A DNA stretch of 64,000 nt. Origin: Streptomyces nodosus. Lineage in GTDB: Bacteria > Actinomycetota > Actinomycetes > Streptomycetales > Streptomycetaceae. Shown here in pieces: positions 52,864-62,003 of the stretch. The stretch is taken from contig NZ_CP023747.1 of NCBI RefSeq assembly GCF_008704995.1, forward strand, positions 6,792,001-6,856,000. The letters are read 5' to 3'. The translations under genes were made by a program, and so were the position numbers. Below the pieces are notes generated by a model that did no database searches, was not told the DNA's origin, and saw nothing but the letters and a program-made list of their open reading frames with translations. Each line of letters begins with the position of its first letter. Within the stretch, counting starts at the first letter, position 1.

Positions 52864-53293
52864 GCTCGGCTGTCGAGCGCCGCCCCGGCGGCTGTGATGG
52901 TGGAGCCGGGCATGGGAACTGTCTCAACGCCTGGCTCCAAGTACTGCTGAGGTCATATCCAGAAGAAGAAGCGGTCGAACCAGCTCCTGGCGTGGGAGCG
53001 GAGGCTCAGCGTGCGTGTGCGTCTCAGGGCTCACACTTGCTGCCGTGGCTGCCCCGGCGGATGACGTCGGCGGCGAAGTCGGCGCGTCAGGTGTCAGGTC
53101 GCGTAGCCGTGCGGGCCGCAGTCCCGAATGAGATCCGCGAGTCGCTTGCGGTTCTCACTCGGTCGCCGCACCTGGCCCAACGGCTCCGCTCCGGCCTCCA
53201 ATTCCAACACGTCGGAATCTGTGCCCCGTTGAGCTGTGGGTCCCAACCGATATCCCCGCGACTTGGCCCTCACGGCTGTGGCAGCCTGCCGCC
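52864..53293. other. 430-bp stretch without a supported gene
   Basis: No frame shows convincing codon bias or a ribosome-binding site. Nothing else recognised. Confidence 0.4.
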
Positions 53294-53635
53294 ATGTCAA
53301 TAGACCTACGAGAACATGGAGGTCGTCACTACGCCATCCGGTTCCACTACGCCTTGCCCGATGATGCCTGGGCCGTTGAACTGAGCGAGGCAGCGCCTGC
53401 GTCAGCTGCATTGGGTGAGAACCCCAACACGGAGAGGCGCCTGCCCGGAGTCGCCTTCTTGGTGGCATTTGTCCCCGATGAGGACCCGAATCTGGAGCCG
53501 ACGGTCCACGTCCACAGCCCCGATGAGCATGTCATCCCCTACGAGATCATGCGCTGGTTCATGGAACAGGTGGCGGAGCAGGTTGAACGCTGTCGCATCA
53601 CGTTCAAGCAGGGAGAAACTGAAGAGGTGGAGTGA
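53294..53635 (+). CDS. Hypothetical protein
   Basis: 113 residues from ATG 53294. Acidic, mixed alpha/beta: GRHYAIRFHYALPDDAWAVE, VAFLVAFVPDEDPNLEPTVH and EHVIPYEIMRWFMEQVAEQV. No family or motif recognised. Codon usage is less GC-biased than the surrounding chromosome, as in accessory genes. A stem-loop follows and the next gene is convergent. Confidence 0.6.
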   Translation: MSIDLREHGGRHYAIRFHYALPDDAWAVELSEAAPASAALGENPNTERRLPGVAFLVAFVPDEDPNLEPTVHVHSPDEHVIPYEIMRWFMEQVAEQVERCRITFKQGETEEVE

Positions 53636-53647
53636 TCACGTGGTGAT

Positions 53648-53670
53648 CAGTTGGCGGCTGTCGCCAGCTG
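53648..53670. terminator. Stem-loop between convergent genes
   Basis: CAGTTGGCG / CGCCAGCTG (53648-53656 / 53662-53670) with one wobble pair. A TGATCAC-GTG-GTGATCA palindrome at 53633-53649 overlaps it and the stop codon of the upstream gene. Confidence 0.5.
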
Positions 53671-53676
53671 AAGCAC

Positions 53677-54522
53677 TCAGAGGCGCTTGCTCTCGGGTTG
53701 GCTGTCAGGCAGGCCCATTTCGTCGTGGCGTGCCTGTATGCGCGCGATGACTCGCTGCTGGGCCAGCCTCTTGGCCTGGCGGAGCTTGGCCTCGGCGACG
53801 AGCACGGGGACCCAGAACAACCAGCCCCACAGGCTGAAGTCCAGCACTCCGCTCCACACCAATGCCTTGTTCAGACCGAACGAAGCGATGAACGTCAGCA
53901 CATACGCTTCGCCCCGGTGCGCGAGAAGCAGGCGCAGTGGTGCGTTCCGGGCCCCCTGCAGCAGCTCGACCGCCGCAGCCAGTTCGGCAGCTCGGAGGTC
54001 TTCCCCCGGGTCTTCGCCGGGCTCGCCACGAGCGGCTCGCCGCAGCGCGTCGGTGACCAGCTCGCTCTGCTCCGCGAGGGCTTCCTGCTCAGCTTGCCCG
54101 CGAGCGGCGCCTGCGTTCAGGTCGTCCCAGTAACCCCGTCCCGCCCAGCCGGTCGCATCGTCGACGCGCTCGCGTTCAGCGGACCCGGGCGGCGCCAGCT
54201 CTTCGATTTTTTCTTTCAGGACCACCGCACGGCGCGCCCGCTCCGGATATTCGAAGGAGTCCGAGCGAAGGCACAGCTCCCAATACGACACCAGAAGCCC
54301 GAGATCGTCCGGTGCCAGTGCGAGGCCCTTGCGATACGCGGCCTCAGCTTCACGGTCGTGATCGTCCTCATCCTCCGCAACGTGTGCTTGTCCGAGCCAG
54401 CGGAAGAGAACCGGATCCGGTCCGAACTCCTCAAGTCCCGCCTCTGCCGCTGCTCTCACACCGGCATAGCCACCCACCGCGAAGAGCTCCGAGCACCGCT
54501 CCACGTACTGCTGCCGCTCCAC
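53677..54522 (-). CDS. TPR-like protein with C-terminal membrane segment
   Basis: 281 residues; GTG 54522 with GGTGGG upstream. The N-terminal half contains TPR-like helices (VGGYAGVRAAAEAGLEEFGP, VLFRWLGQAHVAEDEDDHDR, EAEAAYRKGLALAPDDLGLL). After an acidic linker come two hydrophobic segments (EAYVLTFIASFGLNKALV and DFSLWGWLFWVPVLVAEA) and a basic tail. It is probably a membrane-associated scaffold; function unknown and no neighbours inform it. Confidence 0.68.
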   Translation of the reverse strand: MERQQYVERCSELFAVGGYAGVRAAAEAGLEEFGPDPVLFRWLGQAHVAEDEDDHDREAEAAYRKGLALAPDDLGLLVSYWELCLRSDSFEYPERARRAVVLKEKIEELAPPGSAERERVDDATGWAGRGYWDDLNAGAARGQAEQEALAEQSELVTDALRRAARGEPGEDPGEDLRAAELAAAVELLQGARNAPLRLLLAHRGEAYVLTFIASFGLNKALVWSGVLDFSLWGWLFWVPVLVAEAKLRQAKRLAQQRVIARIQARHDEMGLPDSQPESKRL

Positions 54523-54963
54523 TTTCCCACCCCAGTTGTCCGAGCAAGCGCCTTCTGGCGTGCTCGGTGCTGCAGTCAATCACTGCGTGAGCGCGAACAC
54601 CAGGTCGATTATGTTGGGTCGGGACACGCTTGTTGAAACCATCTGGTCACGCTTCATGCAACGTTCAGCGAATTGCCGATCAGGTGGGAACCAGTTCCGG
54701 GCATTGCGGACCTGCGGCATCCGTGCGACAGGGTTGGCCTGGGTCTGGGCCTGGGCCTGGACATGGGCGAGGGCTGGACCAGCCGGGGACGGGACGCCAC
54801 GGCCACAGCAGAACTGACGGGGCGTCGTTGTCCCACCTTGCTGGAGGGGATACCTCCACCCCATACGGTGGTGCCCCCGCAGAGACCTTCCGCGGGGCAC
54901 CGTCCGTCCCCTGCCGCACGGGCTTCACGCTCGAACGGAACGGTCCCTACCTCCTACAGAGAC
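54523..54963. other. About 440 bp without a supported gene; low-complexity tract
   Basis: Contains a run of GGCCTGG/GGGCCTGG units at 54736-54765. An upstream extension of the next frame is open here but lacks a start with a ribosome-binding site and reads as low-complexity sequence. Confidence 0.4.
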
Positions 54964-54972
54964 GTGCCTCTC

Positions 54973-55251
54973 ATGCTGATCGCAATCGCCGCCGTGGGCA
55001 TCACGGTCTTCTTGCTCACCCTCTGGTGCACCTTCACCGTTGCCCGGATGCGGGACCTTCCCGGGTGGCGCAGATACCTGCCACTGTCCCTCTTCCTGAT
55101 CTCCATCGGGGCGAGTGCGCTCAGAGCATTCGACATCCCCCAGATAGCCAACGCCATTGCCTCGCCCCTCAACCTCGTCGCCATCGTCCTGTCGCTGCGC
55201 GAGATCCGTATTCGGCGGAGCAGGGGCCGAGACGACCTTGCCACCGGCTGA
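54973..55251 (+). CDS. Small membrane protein, hypothetical
   Basis: 92 residues from ATG 54973 (GTG 54964 possible). Three hydrophobic segments: LIAIAAVGITVFLLTLWCTF, LPLSLFLISIGASALRAF and IASPLNLVAIVLSLREI, then a basic tail (RIRRSRGRDD). No family recognised; it stands alone between intergenic stretches. Confidence 0.6.
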   Translation: MLIAIAAVGITVFLLTLWCTFTVARMRDLPGWRRYLPLSLFLISIGASALRAFDIPQIANAIASPLNLVAIVLSLREIRIRRSRGRDDLATG

Positions 55252-55506
55252 ACCCGCGCACACGGCACGGAGGTCTGTCGTGGCCGTCTCGTTCGCGTCC
55301 AACTCCCGTGTGCCGCCGCGCGACCGCCTCGCGCGCAGGTTCCCCCAGGCCGCCGATCGCGGCGGCCCCGAGCGCCGCTACTCTTCGGCAACGGCCGTAC
55401 TGCCGGCACCTCACAGGACTTGGAGAGAGGTCGGGCTTCGTGAGACGCGGAGCCTGACCACCCCCGACCCGGCTCAGCTTGTGCAACCAGACGAACAGGA
55501 CCTGCT

Positions 55507-56478
55507 GTGACCCTCCCTGACGAAGCCTCCACAGCCGTGAACCCGCAGCCCAGGAAGTCGGCCCGGCCCCGGGAGTTCCCGCCGCCCGGGCAGAGCTTCG
55601 CCGACACGTTCCGCCGCCGGCCCGCCCGCGCACCCCACGGCCTGGTTCCCGGCCGTCGGGTCTGGGCCGCCCTGGGGTCGACGGCCGCGGTGACCGCCAC
55701 CGTCGCCCTGGCCGCGTCGCTCGCCCAGAGCGGTGCCCTGCACTTCGACGACCACCGGGAGACGGCCGCCGCTCGCGCGGTGCCCCAGACATCCCGCCCG
55801 TCCGAGACCCCGTCCCCCTCACCGAGCAGCCCCAGCCCCGCCGCGACCTCCTCCGCGCCCGCCCCCACCCCGAAGGCCGAGCCGGAGAAGGAGAGGAAGA
55901 CCGAGCAGCCCCCCGTCGTGCCGCCCGTACCCCCCGAAGTGCAGCAGACACAGAGCGCGGGCAGCGGAGCGCCCATGGTTGCCGAGCCGGTGAAGACCGC
56001 CGCTCCCGAGACCGCGGCGATCACCGTTGCGAGGCTTGCTGCGCAGGATCCGGGGCGGCATATCTGCTACCGGGCCTACATCGAGGGCCGCGGGTGGCTG
56101 AAGCCCGTGTGCGACGGCGCCGCGGCCGGCACGGCAGGCGCGGGCCAGAAGATCAAGTCCCTCAATATCGCGGTGTCCGGCACACGCGGCACGGCTGCCA
56201 ATGCCTTTGTACACAACGATCACTGGAAGGTCCCCTGGAACGGCGTGGCCGACGGGGTCGACAACTACATCGGCAGTACCAAGCCGGACTATCCGTACAT
56301 GCTGGGCTTCGTCATCAATGTGGGCGACGGCGCCGTCTGCCAGAACGCGGCCGTCCACGACCACGGCTGGGGCGGACTGGCGTGCGACAAGCCTCTGGGG
56401 CAGGCTGCCGGCAACTACATCTTCGGCGGCACGCTCGACGACTCCCTCTGGCTGGAAGCCGTGCGGTTCACGGTCTGA
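55507..56478 (+). CDS. Membrane-anchored protein with C-terminal hydrophobic-W (ChW) repeats
   Basis: 323 residues from GTG 55507. Order: cytoplasmic polar N-terminus (1-50), one transmembrane helix (VWAALGSTAAVTATVALAAS), a long Ser/Pro/Glu-rich linker, then about 150 residues with ChW-type signatures (ICYRAYIEGRGWLKPVCDGA with AGTAGAGQKIKSLNIAVSGT; VINVGDGAVCQNAAVHDHGW with GLACDKPLGQAAGNY). ChW repeats are extracellular modules implicated in surface adhesion or polymer binding. Two or three repeats are present. It is likely displayed outside the membrane through the linker. Confidence 0.78.
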   Translation: MTLPDEASTAVNPQPRKSARPREFPPPGQSFADTFRRRPARAPHGLVPGRRVWAALGSTAAVTATVALAASLAQSGALHFDDHRETAAARAVPQTSRPSETPSPSPSSPSPAATSSAPAPTPKAEPEKERKTEQPPVVPPVPPEVQQTQSAGSGAPMVAEPVKTAAPETAAITVARLAAQDPGRHICYRAYIEGRGWLKPVCDGAAAGTAGAGQKIKSLNIAVSGTRGTAANAFVHNDHWKVPWNGVADGVDNYIGSTKPDYPYMLGFVINVGDGAVCQNAAVHDHGWGGLACDKPLGQAAGNYIFGGTLDDSLWLEAVRFTV

Positions 56479-56647
56479 GCCCGTTGGGCCCAGCCTGGAG
56501 CCCGTGTGCGCCCACGCCGGTGGGTCGTCGCTTCCGTGAAGCCCCGGGCGCGGCCCCCGGTGTCGAGTCGCACGGGTCAGGCGGCCCTTCGGCGAGGCGC
56601 AACGCGGGAGGGGAACTGCCGGCCCTCGGCCGATGCGGCCGGCGGGG

Positions 56648-57037
56648 TCAGGCCGGTGCGTCGGCTTCCAGGATCTTCGCCAGTTGCTCCACGGTGGAGT
56701 GGATCTCGCGTTGCAGTCCGGCGAGGTCGAGCCCGTCGTCGCCGAGGACGGTCAGCAGGGCGCGTTCGCCGATGGCCTGGATGACGACGTGCCGCCCGGC
56801 GCTCCGGGTGGACACATCACGCAGCTCCCCGCCCCCGGCCTCCTGCGCCATGCGCCGGCCGAGGCTGTGCGTGGCGGCGGAGAGGGCGGCGATGGATTCC
56901 GGCTGGACGGCATCTGCGTCGGAGGCGACCAGCAGGCCGTCGACCGTGGAGATGACCGTCTCGTTCACTCCCATCACCTGCTCACGCAGAGCGGTCAGGA
57001 CCTCGACGAGCGGTTCGGGCTGGTGGACGGTGGACAT
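56648..57037 (-). CDS. Roadblock/LC7 domain protein
   Basis: 129 residues. The Roadblock core runs from VISTVDGLLVASDADAVQ through IAALSAATHSLGRRMAQEAG to RHVVIQAIGERALLTVLGDD. In Streptomyces such proteins are usually parts of conservons (with histidine kinase, DUF742 and a small GTPase) that act as G-protein-like signalling modules at the membrane. Here the kinase, DUF742 and GTPase are absent, but two further roadblock-like genes and a larger partner lie within 2 kb. Confidence 0.85.
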   Translation of the reverse strand: MSTVHQPEPLVEVLTALREQVMGVNETVISTVDGLLVASDADAVQPESIAALSAATHSLGRRMAQEAGGGELRDVSTRSAGRHVVIQAIGERALLTVLGDDGLDLAGLQREIHSTVEQLAKILEADAPA

Positions 57038-57255
57038 CGGCGCTCCTGGCTGTGGGCGGTGAACTGCTGTTGCACATGCGCGATCGGGTCAGGACAGGGC
57101 TTTGAGGCCCGCGTGAACCCGGCGCAGGAGGAGCAGATCGGGTTGGTGGTCCGCGAGGTCGTCCGGCGGGCTCGGCAGCGCGGTGCCGGCGCCCGGCCGA
57201 CGGACGGTGAGCGGGGGCGGGGCGAGCGGAGTGGTGTTCAGCCCGGGGTCGGGAC

Positions 57256-58071
57256 TCACTCGCTGTCCGTTCGGTGCGGGCGATGTGTTCCGGGACTGCG
57301 CCGGGGCAGCGGGCGGTCGGTGGGAGTCGGGAGGTGGTGGGTCCGGAGCGTGGGCCGGCGCGGTGCGGTGCTCGGACGGCCGGCCGTGGCGGGCTTCACA
57401 TGGTGCAGCAGCTCCAGTTCGGCCATCCGGGCCAGGTCCAGCATGACCGCGTAGGTCCCCCGCCCCAACGCGAACGCGATGTCCCGCGGGGTGCGGCGGC
57501 CGTTGGCGGCTGTCAGCAGCGCCGCATAGCGGGACGGGACGGAGGAGGGCCGGTCCGCGACCGGGCGGATCCGGGTGCGGGCGAACTCGGCGGGCGATCC
57601 CCACAGCCGGCTCAGGAGCAGCAGCCGCCGCGAGGTCTCGGCCGCGAGGAGCTGCGGTTCGAAGGCCGGTCCGACGACCGCCGTCGAGACCGCCTCCGTC
57701 ACGTCCCAGTGCCCGGGAGGACTGAGCGCGAGGGCGAAGGCACCGTCGAACACAGCCGCGGTGCAGGCGATCTCGAACTCCTCCGGTGCCAGCAGGCCAC
57801 GCGCCTGAAGCTCGACGCCGACCCCGCCCTCAGTCCCACCGTCGGCCGCGCAGGCGGACCTCCAGGCGGCATCGTCGATACGACCGGACGTACGCAGCAG
57901 AGACTCGACACTCGGTGCGCCAGGGGTCTCCACGGCGACGATCCGGCCGGCGCGCAGATGGATCCTGCCGCCGGGTGTGCCGGAGATGACGACCGTGCCG
58001 GTGCGGCCTTCGTCGTACAGCGTGTTGAGCAGGGCGGGGACATTGCGCGGACCGTCGGTGCGGGTGTTCAT
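57256..58071 (-). CDS. DUF4388-like (PATAN) regulatory protein
   Basis: 271 residues from ATG 58071, overlapping the stop of the upstream roadblock-like gene (ATGA). The N-terminal half reads NVPALLNTLYDEGRTGTVVI, SGTPGGRIHLRAGRIVAVET and AWRSACAADGGTEGGVGVEL, typical of DUF4388/PATAN domains associated with two-component and GTPase signalling. The second half (AALLTAANGRRTPRDIAFAL, GRGTYAVMLDLARMAELELL) is a winged-helix-like module. The tail after KPATAGRPS is low complexity; coding-like residues in another frame (DDLADHQPDLLLLRRVHAGL, 57090-57255) suggest a 3' frameshift. Confidence 0.72.
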   Translation of the reverse strand: MNTRTDGPRNVPALLNTLYDEGRTGTVVISGTPGGRIHLRAGRIVAVETPGAPSVESLLRTSGRIDDAAWRSACAADGGTEGGVGVELQARGLLAPEEFEIACTAAVFDGAFALALSPPGHWDVTEAVSTAVVGPAFEPQLLAAETSRRLLLLSRLWGSPAEFARTRIRPVADRPSSVPSRYAALLTAANGRRTPRDIAFALGRGTYAVMLDLARMAELELLHHVKPATAGRPSTAPRRPTLRTHHLPTPTDRPLPRRSPGTHRPHRTDSE

Positions 58072-58427
58072 CCCGCCGCCCCCTCCGCATAGAGGTCCAA
58101 CTGGCGCAGCACCAGGGCCAGATTGGCCTGGTCGCGTTCCAACGCCGCCATCAGCAGCAGAGGGTCGCCCCGCCGGGGCAGCGCCCTGAGGACGAGCTGA
58201 TGCCGGGTACCCGTGATGACCATGCTCTCCAGCTCCCCTTGTGCTCCGGCCAGGTGGAGCCGGTCGCCGACGAACGCGACAAGTCGACTGCACTCGGCAG
58301 CGTCCATCTCCCCTGTGCCGGACCGGCCGTAGCTCAGTCCGGTCACCGCGTCGACGAGGGCGGCGCCTGTGACTCCCGGCACTTCGAGCAGGCGACGCAA
58401 GGAGTCTTCGACTGACGACACCAGCAC
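58068..58427 (-). CDS. Roadblock/LC7-like protein
   Basis: 119 residues from ATG 58427. EVPGVTGAALVDAVTGLSYG, AAECSRLVAFVGDRLHLAGA, LESMVITGTRHQLVLRALPR and LLLMAALERDQANLALVLRQ reproduce the roadblock-type alpha/beta sandwich and resemble the plus-strand gene at 58558. It is translationally coupled to the DUF4388-like gene, so the two products may interact. Confidence 0.75.
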   Translation of the reverse strand: MLVSSVEDSLRRLLEVPGVTGAALVDAVTGLSYGRSGTGEMDAAECSRLVAFVGDRLHLAGAQGELESMVITGTRHQLVLRALPRRGDPLLLMAALERDQANLALVLRQLDLYAEGAAG

Positions 58428-58557
58428 CCTTTCACAAACCCTTCACATCCGGCCAGAAAACACAGTAGTTTAAGCCAGACGTTCCAGAACAGGTTGTCTG
58501 GCGGACTTTTTCTGACACGGCCTCAGCGCCGCGTCACTCAGCACGAAGGGCACGGAC

Positions 58558-58923
58558 ATGAGCATCGAGACCGCACTCAAGGAAGCCATGGCGATCGAGG
58601 GCGCGATCGGCGTCGCCGTGGTCGATTACGAGAGCGGCATGTCGCTGGGCACGCTCGGCGGTGGCCATGGACTGGACCTGGAAGTCGCCGCCGCGGGAAA
58701 CACGGAGGTCGTGCGTGCCAAGACGCGGACCTTGAGCACCCTCGGCATGAATGACTCGATCGAGGACATCCTGATCACCCTCGGCGAGCAGTACCACCTC
58801 ATACGCCCGCTGGCCAGCAGCCAGGGAAGCCTGTTCCTCTACCTCGCACTCGACCGGTCCCGCGGCAACCTGGCTCTCGCGCGCCACTCGCTCAAGCGCA
58901 TCGAGGCCACCCTGGAGATCTGA
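58558..58923 (+). CDS. Roadblock/LC7-like protein
   Basis: 121 residues; ATG 58558 follows a GGGCACGGAC stretch. AMAIEGAIGVAVVDYESGMS, LEVAAAGNTEVVRAKTRTLS, DSIEDILITLGEQYHLIRPL and LFLYLALDRSRGNLALARHS show the same fold as the divergent gene at 58068; both end in a DRxxxNLALxxxxL helix. The pair is divergent across a 130-bp promoter region. Probably a small signalling adaptor. Confidence 0.8.
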   Translation: MSIETALKEAMAIEGAIGVAVVDYESGMSLGTLGGGHGLDLEVAAAGNTEVVRAKTRTLSTLGMNDSIEDILITLGEQYHLIRPLASSQGSLFLYLALDRSRGNLALARHSLKRIEATLEI

Positions 58924-58988
58924 CCCGCCTGCTTCACCGCCCACACCGCCGGTGCCGGCGCCCCTGCGGCCGGAGCTCGCCGAAGTGA

Positions 58989-59020
58989 GACCGTGCCGGC
59001 CGTGGCAGGCCGGCACGGTC
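58989..59020. terminator. Terminator between convergent genes
   Basis: A perfect 13-bp inverted repeat (58989-59001 / 59008-59020) with a 6-nt loop, shared by the roadblock-like gene and the DUF5707-like gene. Confidence 0.88.
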
Positions 59021-59035
59021 ATATGGGTGTGCGGT

Positions 59036-59488
59036 TCATCGGACGGTGAAGCCGGCCGCCTCGGTGTCCAGGGTGGTGGTGCCGTCCTTGGCGGTGGCCA
59101 GAACGGCGACGTGCCAGGCACCGCGCGGGGACTCCTCGGCGTCAGCCGCGGTGACCTCGACGGTGTAGGAGCAGCGCACGGTGTTCTGCCCGGAGGGCGT
59201 GCAGACGGCCGCCTCCGCGGCGGCCATCTCCTTCGCGGTCAGCCCCTTCTCGGCGAGGGACGACTTCTGCGGCCAGGCCAGCACCTTCACGCTCTGGACA
59301 CCGGAGGACGCCGTGACATCGGTGACGAAGTCCAGCGAGCCGTCACGGTCCTTGCCGGGAGCGGTGTAGCGGGCACTGCTGTGTGCCAGGGCCGGGGACT
59401 GCTCCTCGGCGTGGGCGAGGGCAAAGGCACCGGCACCACCGAGGACGACAACACCGGTGGCCACGGACAGAGCGATACGTCGGGACAT
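59036..59488 (-). CDS. Secreted DUF5707-like protein
   Basis: 150 residues from ATG 59488. An N-terminal signal peptide (SRRIALSVATGVVVLGGAGA, then FALAHA) is followed by a compact domain: SLDFVTDVTASSGVQSVKVL, GLTAKEMAAAEAAVCTPSGQ, NTVRCSYTVEVTAADAEESP and RGAWHVAVLATAKDG. It has two Cys that could form a disulfide. It matches a small Streptomyces secreted family of unknown function, beta-sandwich-like. Convergent with the upstream roadblock gene. Confidence 0.8.
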   Translation of the reverse strand: MSRRIALSVATGVVVLGGAGAFALAHAEEQSPALAHSSARYTAPGKDRDGSLDFVTDVTASSGVQSVKVLAWPQKSSLAEKGLTAKEMAAAEAAVCTPSGQNTVRCSYTVEVTAADAEESPRGAWHVAVLATAKDGTTTLDTEAAGFTVR

Positions 59489-59860
59489 GGGATTCTCCGT
59501 AACTGTCTCAGCACTGGATCTCAGTACTGGATCGGATCGGCGCCACTGGACCGCGCCGCTGCACCGATGTTCGCCGCGCGAGGGTGTCCCGGACATGAGC
59601 GCGCATACTCAACCCGACGTGAGTAAGTGAGCCGCCGGATCACACCAGTTGGGCTCGAGAGGAGAGGAGACCGGAGTCCTCGGACTGCGACGGATCCCGA
59701 AGGGCCTTCGGTGGATGGGGAGTTCCGGCCCGCGGGCGGAGCGCGGTCGGGGCGCCGGGCCTGCGTCGCCGTTGTCCCGTCCGGCATCTGGACCGGAACG
59801 TGACCGAGTACGATGATCGAAAGGCGGCGGAGCTTCACCTCCCGGATGACGGAGTCTGCC

Positions 59861-60652
59861 ATGACGACGGACCATTCCCAGCTCTCTCACATCGACACCA
59901 GCCGGGCCCACCCCGCGCGGGTCTATGACTGGCTGCTGGGCGGCAAGGACAACTACCCCGTCGACGAGGCGGTCGGCGAGACGCTACCGCCCGAAGCGCG
60001 GGACGCGGCACGGCAGAACCGTGCGTTCATGCACCGGGCGGCGGCCTATCTCGCCGCTCAGGGCGTCGACCAGTTCCTCGACATCGGCACCGGCATCCCG
60101 ACCGAGCCGAACCTCCACCAGATCGTGCAGCGGGCCGTGCCCACCGCGCGGATCGTCTACGCCGACAACGACCCGATCGTGCTGCGGCACGCGGAGGCGC
60201 TGCTGGTCAGCTGCCCCGAGGGCGCCACGGACTACATCCAGGCCGATGTGCGCGAACCCGACGAGATCGTGCGGCACGCCCGGCAGGTGCTGGACTTCGA
60301 CCAGCCGATCGCCCTGTCGCTGATCGCCCTGATGCACTTCATCCCGGACGACCAGGACGCCCATGGCATCGTCCGGGGACTGATCGACGCCCTTCCGTCA
60401 GGCAGCCACCTGGTCCTCTCGCACGCCGCGATCGACATCTTCCCCGAGCTGGCGGAGCAGGTGATCGCCCAGTACGCGAAGGGCGGCATCCGCCTCGGCT
60501 TCCGTACCCGGGAGGAGGTGGCCCGCTTCTTCGACGGACTGGAGCTGGTGCCGCCCGGCCTGGTCACCGCCACCGAGTGGTACGGCGCCGGCCAGGAGCC
60601 GCCCGCTCCGGAGGAGAGCGGCATCTACGCGGCTGTGGCCCGCATCCCCTGA
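59861..60652 (+). CDS. SAM-dependent methyltransferase, Methyltransf_19 (DUF574) family
   Basis: 263 residues; ATG 59861 with GGAG about 8 nt upstream (ATG 59846 also in frame). The family hallmark is the N-terminal HIDTSRAHPARVYDWLLGGK with DNYPVDEAVGE; then the SAM loop QFLDIGTGIPTEPNLHQIVQ, VYADNDPIVLRHAEALLV and IALSLIALMHFIPDDQDAHG. The family is expanded in Streptomyces and often near conservon-type genes, as here; its substrates are mostly unknown. A terminator follows. Confidence 0.9.
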   Translation: MTTDHSQLSHIDTSRAHPARVYDWLLGGKDNYPVDEAVGETLPPEARDAARQNRAFMHRAAAYLAAQGVDQFLDIGTGIPTEPNLHQIVQRAVPTARIVYADNDPIVLRHAEALLVSCPEGATDYIQADVREPDEIVRHARQVLDFDQPIALSLIALMHFIPDDQDAHGIVRGLIDALPSGSHLVLSHAAIDIFPELAEQVIAQYAKGGIRLGFRTREEVARFFDGLELVPPGLVTATEWYGAGQEPPAPEESGIYAAVARIP

Positions 60653-60662
60653 CCGGACACCG

Positions 60663-60686
60663 GGCCGGGCCCTGCACGGCCCGGCC
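60663..60686 (+). terminator. Terminator after the methyltransferase
   Basis: A perfect 9-bp GC stem (60663-60671 / 60678-60686) with loop CTGCAC, 10 bp after the stop codon. Confidence 0.75.
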
Positions 60687-60807
60687 GCGGACCGTGACTC
60701 TCGGCTCGAACAGAGGGCGGTGCGCGTCCCCCTACGCCCGGCGGAGTAGTCATCATGACTCCCTGCGAAGGAGGACAGCGGTCCTGCCGTGGGCGATCCT
60801 GTGACGT

Positions 60808-61869
60808 GTGACAGCTGATCTCCGCGGAGCGGGGGATGCCCAGTCGGCATCCACTGCGCCATCGCCATTCGCCGATCGTGCGGCTCGGCCGCGCCGTTCA
60901 CGGGCGGGGCGGTGGCTGCGTCGCGTCGCGCTGGGCTGCATCGTCGCCTTGGTGGTCGTCACGGCGGCCTCGTTCACCTACAACGGCTTCACCGCCGGAC
61001 GCGCCACGCCCCCGCCGGGGCTCAGCTACGTCCAGGCCGGCGACGTCCGGACGCGCTACCAGACCTGGGGCACTACGGGCTCTCCGGTCGTACTGGTGCA
61101 CGGCGCCTTCGAGACCGTCGACACCTGGTCGCGGCTGGCCCCGTTGCTCGCCCGCCATCACCGGGTGTACGCCCTCGACCTGACCGGTGACGGATACAGC
61201 GAGCGCCGCGGCCCGTACGACGTCGACCATTTCACCCGCCAGTTGCTGGGCTTCCTGGACGCCATGGACCTCGGAGGGCCCGGCGCACGTCCGCTGCTGG
61301 TGGGGCACTCCAGCGGAGCCGCCGTGGTCACCGAGGCCGCGCTGCGCGCTCCCGGCCGCACGGGGGGTGTGATGCTGCTCGACGGTGACGCCCTCGACAC
61401 GGGCGCCGGTCCACCGTCGGGCCTGAAGTACGTACTGCTCGACCCCTACCGCACCAGCCTGCTGCGACTCGGAATCAGTGGCGACGGCCTGATCCGGAGT
61501 CTGTACGACGCGCAGTGCGGGCCTGCCTGCCCGCCTCTGGACGCCGCTGGTGTGGATCAATGGCGGCGCCCGCTCCAGGTGCCCGGCGCGGAGGGCGCGC
61601 TGTGGAGCATGCTGGGCGAAGGAGTGCCGGGCCTGCCCGCCGGCCGGGTGGCGCGGCTCGCCGCGCTGGACCTGCCCAAGGCCGTGGTGTTCGGGGCACA
61701 GGACGATGTGTTCAGCCGGCAGACGCCGGAGCAGACCGCGCGGCGTATCGGCGCACCACCCCCGACTCTCATCCCGGGCGCCCGGCATCTGACGATGATC
61801 TCCGACCCCGATGCGGTCGCGGCGGCCGTGGACAAGCTCATGGCCGCACAGGACACAGCGGCCCGTTGA
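60808..61869 (+). CDS. Membrane-anchored alpha/beta-hydrolase
   Basis: 353 residues from GTG 60808. A basic N-terminus and one transmembrane helix (RVALGCIVALVVVTAASF, about 40-57) precede an alpha/beta-hydrolase domain. The oxyanion motif is VVLVHGAFETVDTWSRLAPL, the nucleophile elbow RPLLVGHSSGAAVV (Ser), the acid probably in KAVVFGAQDDVFSR and the His in IPGARHLTMI. All triad members are present. The catalytic domain should lie outside the membrane. The substrate (ester, lipid or epoxide) is not indicated. Confidence 0.85.
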   Translation: MTADLRGAGDAQSASTAPSPFADRAARPRRSRAGRWLRRVALGCIVALVVVTAASFTYNGFTAGRATPPPGLSYVQAGDVRTRYQTWGTTGSPVVLVHGAFETVDTWSRLAPLLARHHRVYALDLTGDGYSERRGPYDVDHFTRQLLGFLDAMDLGGPGARPLLVGHSSGAAVVTEAALRAPGRTGGVMLLDGDALDTGAGPPSGLKYVLLDPYRTSLLRLGISGDGLIRSLYDAQCGPACPPLDAAGVDQWRRPLQVPGAEGALWSMLGEGVPGLPAGRVARLAALDLPKAVVFGAQDDVFSRQTPEQTARRIGAPPPTLIPGARHLTMISDPDAVAAAVDKLMAAQDTAAR

Positions 61870-62003
61870 CCGTGCCGCAGCCTTCCTCTGCGGCTGGATG
61901 AACCTGACGGGTCCCTCGGCGGAACTGTGGGGCGGGGGTGAAAAGCGAGTGCGGGTGTTCACCTCGGTGAGGTACGTTCCTGCCTGTTCGAAGGGGGACC
62001 GAA

